Shown: positions 12,301 to 18,300 of the stretch, one piece after another | Position numbering within the stretch: position 1 is the first letter of the stretch | Layout of the letters: the number at the start of each line of letters is the position of its first letter | Assembly (NCBI GenBank): GCA_031284275.1 | Contig: JAITAD010000028.1 | Coordinates: forward strand, 1-21,004 | Direction: 5' to 3' | DNA from: Tannerellaceae bacterium | Lineage (GTDB): Bacteria; Bacteroidota; Bacteroidia; Bacteroidales; Tannerellaceae | DNA length: 21,004 nucleotides | The notes under the pieces: generated by a model | The model's database searches: none | The model's input: the letters and a program-made list of their open reading frames with translations, nothing else | Told to the model about the DNA's origin: nothing | Translations under genes and position numbers: made by a program

Positions 12301-15300
12301 GTGACGGACGGAACGATAGACCTGCGCGAGTTGGATATGGAACGTGAGAATAGCTATTTCCACGTTGCCCTGAAAAGCGATCAGCCTGTTTCGGCTTGTG
12401 CTTTCACTTTTACGGACGGCGCCGATAAGAAGGTAGACCTCGTCATCGGCAATACCCCTGTAAACGGGCAGTTCCCTATATATGACTTCAAACGGGATGG
12501 TCGTTGGCACGAGATACACGTGCCGTTTTCGCCGTTGTTCGACCGACTCTTCAATGAGCCTCGTACCGGAACGGAGATGGACATCATGGCCTTCTCCGCA
12601 GGTGGCAAGCAGGGAACGACTTTGGAAATGGACGCGCTTTTCTTCTACAAACTTGCTCCGCCGCTGATGGCGCTCTCGCTCTTCGACCTGACGGTGAAAG
12701 AACAGGAAGTGGCGCAAGTGCAGCGTCAGTTCATACCCGAAAATGCTTACGCCGTTTTGGAATGGCAGTCGAGCGACACGGACGTCGCTACGGTGAACGA
12801 TGGCTTCGTCTCCGGTATCGCCGCAGGTGAAGCAGAGATCATAGCCTTCTACGAAGGGCGGCTGATGGCCTCCTGTCGAGTGACGGTGACGCCTAAGGCA
12901 GACAGGAACACTTTCATCGGTGGACGTTTCCACGTAGCCTTGTTGGGAGAACGTACCATGAGACGGCTCGACCTCACCGACAGGAGCATAGACCATGACT
13001 GGCGGCCGGATGTAACCCCTGCCAACAAGCTGGAGATATGGGACAACAGTTTTATCGCCGATACGGATGCTGTCGGACCGGGCTGCTATGGCTTAGGCGA
13101 TAATTGGTTAGGCTTGCAGGTGGCGGCGGATAAGGAATGGTCGGGCGCCGCCTTCTCTGTGGCCGCCGAGTGTGACCTGAGGGACGTTCATGCGGAACGG
13201 AACAAATATTTCTTCCACGTGGCTTTGAAGAGCGAGCGACAGGAAACGACCTATACCTTGACCTTCTCCGACGGTGAAGACGAAGCCGTCATCGTTATCG
13301 GCGACCGGCCGGGAACTGACAATGTGCTGCCGAAGTACAACTTCAAACGTGACGGACAGTGGCATGAAATACATATCCCCCTGTCGCTGCCGGAGTTTGC
13401 AAACCTGTACGACAAAGTGTTCGGAGGAGCAGAAGAACCGGTAAACATCATAGCTTTTTCCGTCGGTGGTGTGGAAGCGACCGAACTGCATATGGATGCG
13501 GTCTTTTTCTACAAAACAGTCGAACCGGTGAGAAATATCAGCCTGCCGCCTGTAATCACGGTAGAAGAGGGATCCCTCATGCGTGCGCCGATAACTTTCC
13601 AACCCGCCGGCGCTTACGGACAGATGATATGGCGTTCGCAAGATGCTTCCGTAGCGACGGCTAACGATAACATGATATCGGGCTTGAAACCGGGTACCAC
13701 CGTTCTCATGCTCTTCTGTAACGGAGCGGCTGATACCTGTACGGTGGAGGTGGTCGAAAAAGAGCGATGGAACAGCTTGCACGGTAGCCATTATCGTTTG
13801 CTCTCGATGGGGAATAGCGCCGTCGACACGTTGATGAACTTGGAGCGGATCGTGGTGTCGGATTGGCGGCCGGGCACAGGTGTCGCTGACTTGCATATAT
13901 GGGAGAACACCTTTACGGCAGGGGAGGCGACGGAGACGACGAACAGCTACGGGGCGATGGAACCCTGGGTCAGCTTGGCAGTGACGGATAAAGGATGGTC
14001 CGGCGGCGCTTTCTCCGTAGCCGAAAGGATGGATTTCCGAGCCGTTTGCAACGCTCGTGACGACTATTTTTTCCATGTGGCGCTGAAAAGTACGCAAGCC
14101 AAGTCGACTTATACCTTTACCTTTACCGACGGTGAGCGTACGGCGCAAGTGGTCATCGGTAACTGTCTGAACGAGGACTATATGATGCCCTACTACGATT
14201 TCGCCCGTGACGGCGAATGGCATGAGATAAACATCCCCCTGAGCTTGCCGGAGTTCGACGGAATGTATGCCGCTCCGTTCGGATCGACAGCGCAACCGGT
14301 GAACCTTGTGGTCTTTTCGGCAGGCGGCACGCAAGGAACGACGCTGGATATGGATGCGCTGTTCTTTTACAAACGTCTGCTGCCGCCCTCGAAGCTTTCC
14401 ATCTTGCAAAAGAATACGGAGATGAGCGAGCAGGAGGTCTTGCAACTGACGGTAACGTTCGAACCGCAGGAGGCCTTTGTGGAAGAATATACATGGCGCT
14501 CGCTTAACCCGCAGGTGGCCGCAGTGGAGAACGGCTTCGTCACGGCCTTGCAGGCGGCAGACGCTCCGGCATTAATAGAAGTGTCCGTCGCCGATTGTGC
14601 GGATACCTGTTGGGTACAGGTTAAGCCGGGTCCATGGGGTTACAGTCTGTACGGCAGTGATTATCATCTGCTTTTGTTGGGAACGGACGCATATCTTACC
14701 GTGCAAGACAGGGTGTACGCCGATTGGCGCGTCGGCACAGACGTACAGATATGGGACGGTACCTTTGCCGCTGCGCCGGCTTTGGGACAGAACAGCTATG
14801 GCGTTGAGGAACCGTGGATAGCCCTGACGGTGGCGGGGGACAAAGGCTGGTCGGGCGGCGCCTTTGCCGTGAAGGACGAGATAGATCTGACCCGTGCCGG
14901 CTTCAACAGAGAGAACTACGGCTTCCATGTCGCCTTGAAAAGTGAGCAACCGCAGTCGGCTTATACCTTCTCGTTCACGAACGGGACAAGGGATACGGCC
15001 TATATCGTAGTAGGTAACCAAAAGAACGAAAGCGGTTTGCTGCCGAAATATAACTTCGCTCGAGACGGATTGTGGCATGATATCAATATCCCGCTGAGTT
15101 TGCCGGAGTTTGATGGTATGTTCAAAACGGTTACGACCGCAACGGAACAGGGAGTGAACCTTGTGGCCTTTTCGGCAGGCGGCACGGAGGGAACGACGTT
15201 GGATATGGATGCGCTGTTCTTCTACGAAATGAATCCGCGAGTGACGGCTATCCATTTGTTGGAAGAGGTGACGATAGTTAAGCAGGAAGTGAAGCTTCTG

Positions 15301-18300
15301 GAAGTGCTATGGCATCCGGTGGGGGCGAAAGATATATTGACATGGTCGTCGTCGAACCCTGCCGTAGCGACGGTGGACGACGGGCTTGTGACGGGGGTCG
15401 GAGTAGGAGAAACCGTCATTACGGCAATCTGCGGCACGGTAACGGCGAGCTGTCGGGTAACAGTGACGCAGTTGTCGGAGAACAACCTGCGGGGGAACAA
15501 TTATTATCTGCTCTTCTTAGGAGACTCTTCTTACAATGATTTGCCGGCGACGGAACGACAAGTGATACGGGATTGGCGGCCGGGGAGAAAAGCGGCCAAT
15601 GACTTGCAGATATGGGAGAACACCTTTGTGCCGATTGCAACGGCAGAGGGGACGAACAGTTACGGCAAAGCCGATCCGTGGCTCGGCTTGCAGGTAACCG
15701 ACGCCGGTTGGTCCGGTGGTGCATTCCACATCGCCGATGAGATAGATTTGCGAGCTGTTGCTGCCGAACGGGACAGATTCAGTTTCCATATCGCCTTGAA
15801 GAGTACGTCCCCGACGGTCTATACCTTGGGTTTCTCCGACGGGCGAAAAACGACTTCCATCGTTATCGGCGACAGACCTGACGAAGCGGGGAGCATTCCT
15901 TCGTTCAACTTCGCCCGTGACGGCCAATGGCACGAGATAGAGATTCCGATGACGCATCCGGCTTTCAACGGTCTTTACGGGTCGGCTTTTGACGGGGCGC
16001 AGACAAACCTGATGACTTTCTCTGCCGGCAGTACGGCGGGCGATACGCTGGAGATGGATGCGGTGTTCTTCTTTGCACGGGAAGCGGATCCGGAGGCTGT
16101 CGTGCTCTCGCAGCAGACACTGGTGATGGAAGAGCAGCAGGTAGTGTGCCTCACGGCGAGGCTGACGCCAACGGGCGCCGTAGGACCGCCTATCGTCTGG
16201 CAATCATCGGACGAACGTATCGCTACGGTGACAAACGGCTGTATCTCGGCTGTGGCGGCAGGCAGAGTGCATATCATCGCCGCCAGCAATGGCTTCAGCG
16301 CCGATTGCGAGGTGACGGTACTGCCTCGTCGGCAGTCGAACAGCCTGGAAGCCGGCAGTTACTTCCTGTTCTTGGCAGGCAGCAGTGCTGCGGAAGAGTT
16401 GGCTACCGGGATCGTTTATGACTTCCGTCCCGGTATCGGCGAGCGGGCAACGACGAGTTTGATGGTCTGGGAATCTACCTTCTACAGCTCTTCGACCACA
16501 GGCACTAACAGCTATGGCGCACAGGAACCGTGGATCAGTTTGGTGGTCGGGGATAAAGGGTGGTCGGGTGCGGCTTTCCACGTGAAACCGGAATACGGAA
16601 CGATTGATGCGCAGCGTATCTATGCCCGACGCGACAACTATGCCTTCCACGTAGCGCTTAAGAGCACACAGCCGGAGGCAGTCTTTACCTTCACTTTCTC
16701 CGACGGCAAGGATGAGGCGACCGTCGTTATCGGGCCGACACCCAATACCGACGGCGTGTTGCCTGCTTATAACTTTATCCGTGACGGCCAATGGCAGGAG
16801 TTGAGTATTCCCCTGAACCTTCCTGTCTTCGATGCCCTCTTCGACGAACCTTTTGGCGGGATGAACGTCACTAATGGCATCAATCTGCTGACATTCTCCG
16901 CCGGCGCTACGCAAGGGACGATATTGGAGATGGATGCGCTGTTCTTCTACGACAGGGATGCGCGGACGACGGCTATCGATTTTCTCATGCCCGCAGTAGA
17001 GATGGCGCAATACACGGCGTGGCAGTTGCCCTTGTCGCTTGAGCCGGAAGGGATTTTGCCGGTGATAGCATGGAAGTCGACGAACCCCGGCGTAGCGGCG
17101 GTGAACGCCGGTCTGGTGTCGGCCTTACGTCCGGGACAGGCGAAGATAGTGGCTACTTCTCATGAGTTGAGTGATACTTGCCTCGTGACGGTGACAGCCA
17201 TTGACGAACCCTCTGCTCTGGAGGGAGACGACTATATTGTCCTGCAACTCGGCGCTACCGAGTGGGAAAGCATCCAAAACACTATGGGTTGCGACCTCCG
17301 CCCCGACGACGTCTCCAGACGGTTGCAGATATGGGACGGTACCTTCGAGGGTGCGACCGGCGCCGAAACGGGAGTCTACGGGACGCCGAGTGAATGGTTG
17401 CGCTTGTCGGTTACCGACAAAGGCTGGTCAGGGGGCGCCTATACCATTGAACCGTCGTTTGGGACGATAGACCTGCGGCGTATTGCTCAGAACCGTTCGA
17501 ACTATGTGTTCCACATCGCCCTGCGGACGGAACAGAAGATTGCAGCTTTCACCTTTACACTTGGGGACGGGATACGCACCTCTGCCGTCGTCATCGGCAA
17601 TCAGCCGAACGAGGCCAAATTGTTGCCGCGTTACGACATCCCCCATGACGGGCAGTGGCACGAGGTAGAGATACCGATGGATTTGCCGGAGTTTGACGGG
17701 CTGTTCAGCGCTGTCTCCGGCGGAACGGAAACGGTCAATTTCCTTGCTTTCTCCGCCGGTGGACGGGAGGGGACGATATTGGATATGGATGCCGTCTTCC
17801 TCTATCGCCCCAAAATACAGGTGACGGGAGTACAGATATCTTCCCCCTCGCTGACACTGACGAGACAGACCGTCGCCACTTTGCAGGCTTCTTTGTTGCC
17901 GATCGGTTCGAAAGGACAAATCACATGGAGTTCGTCCAATCCTGCCATAGTGGCGGTGAATGACGGCATAGTGTCGGCGCTGGGCGTCGGGACGGCTACC
18001 GTCGTCGCTGCCTGTGACGGCCTGCAAGCGAACTGCAAGGTCACGGTGACGGCGGCAGAATCGCTCAACAGTCTACAAGGGAGTAACTACTTTGTCTTGC
18101 AGTTGGGGGAAAGCGCTTTCGAGCAAATCAGGGATGACGTCGCCTGTAACCTCCGCCCCAATGATGTGGATCGAAACTTGCAGGTGTGGGAGAATACCTT
18201 TATCAAGCAAACAACGACTACTGCTACCGACAGTTACGGGAATGACGAGCCTTGGATACGCATGGTCGTTTCGGACAAGGGTTGGTCGGGAGCGGCTTAT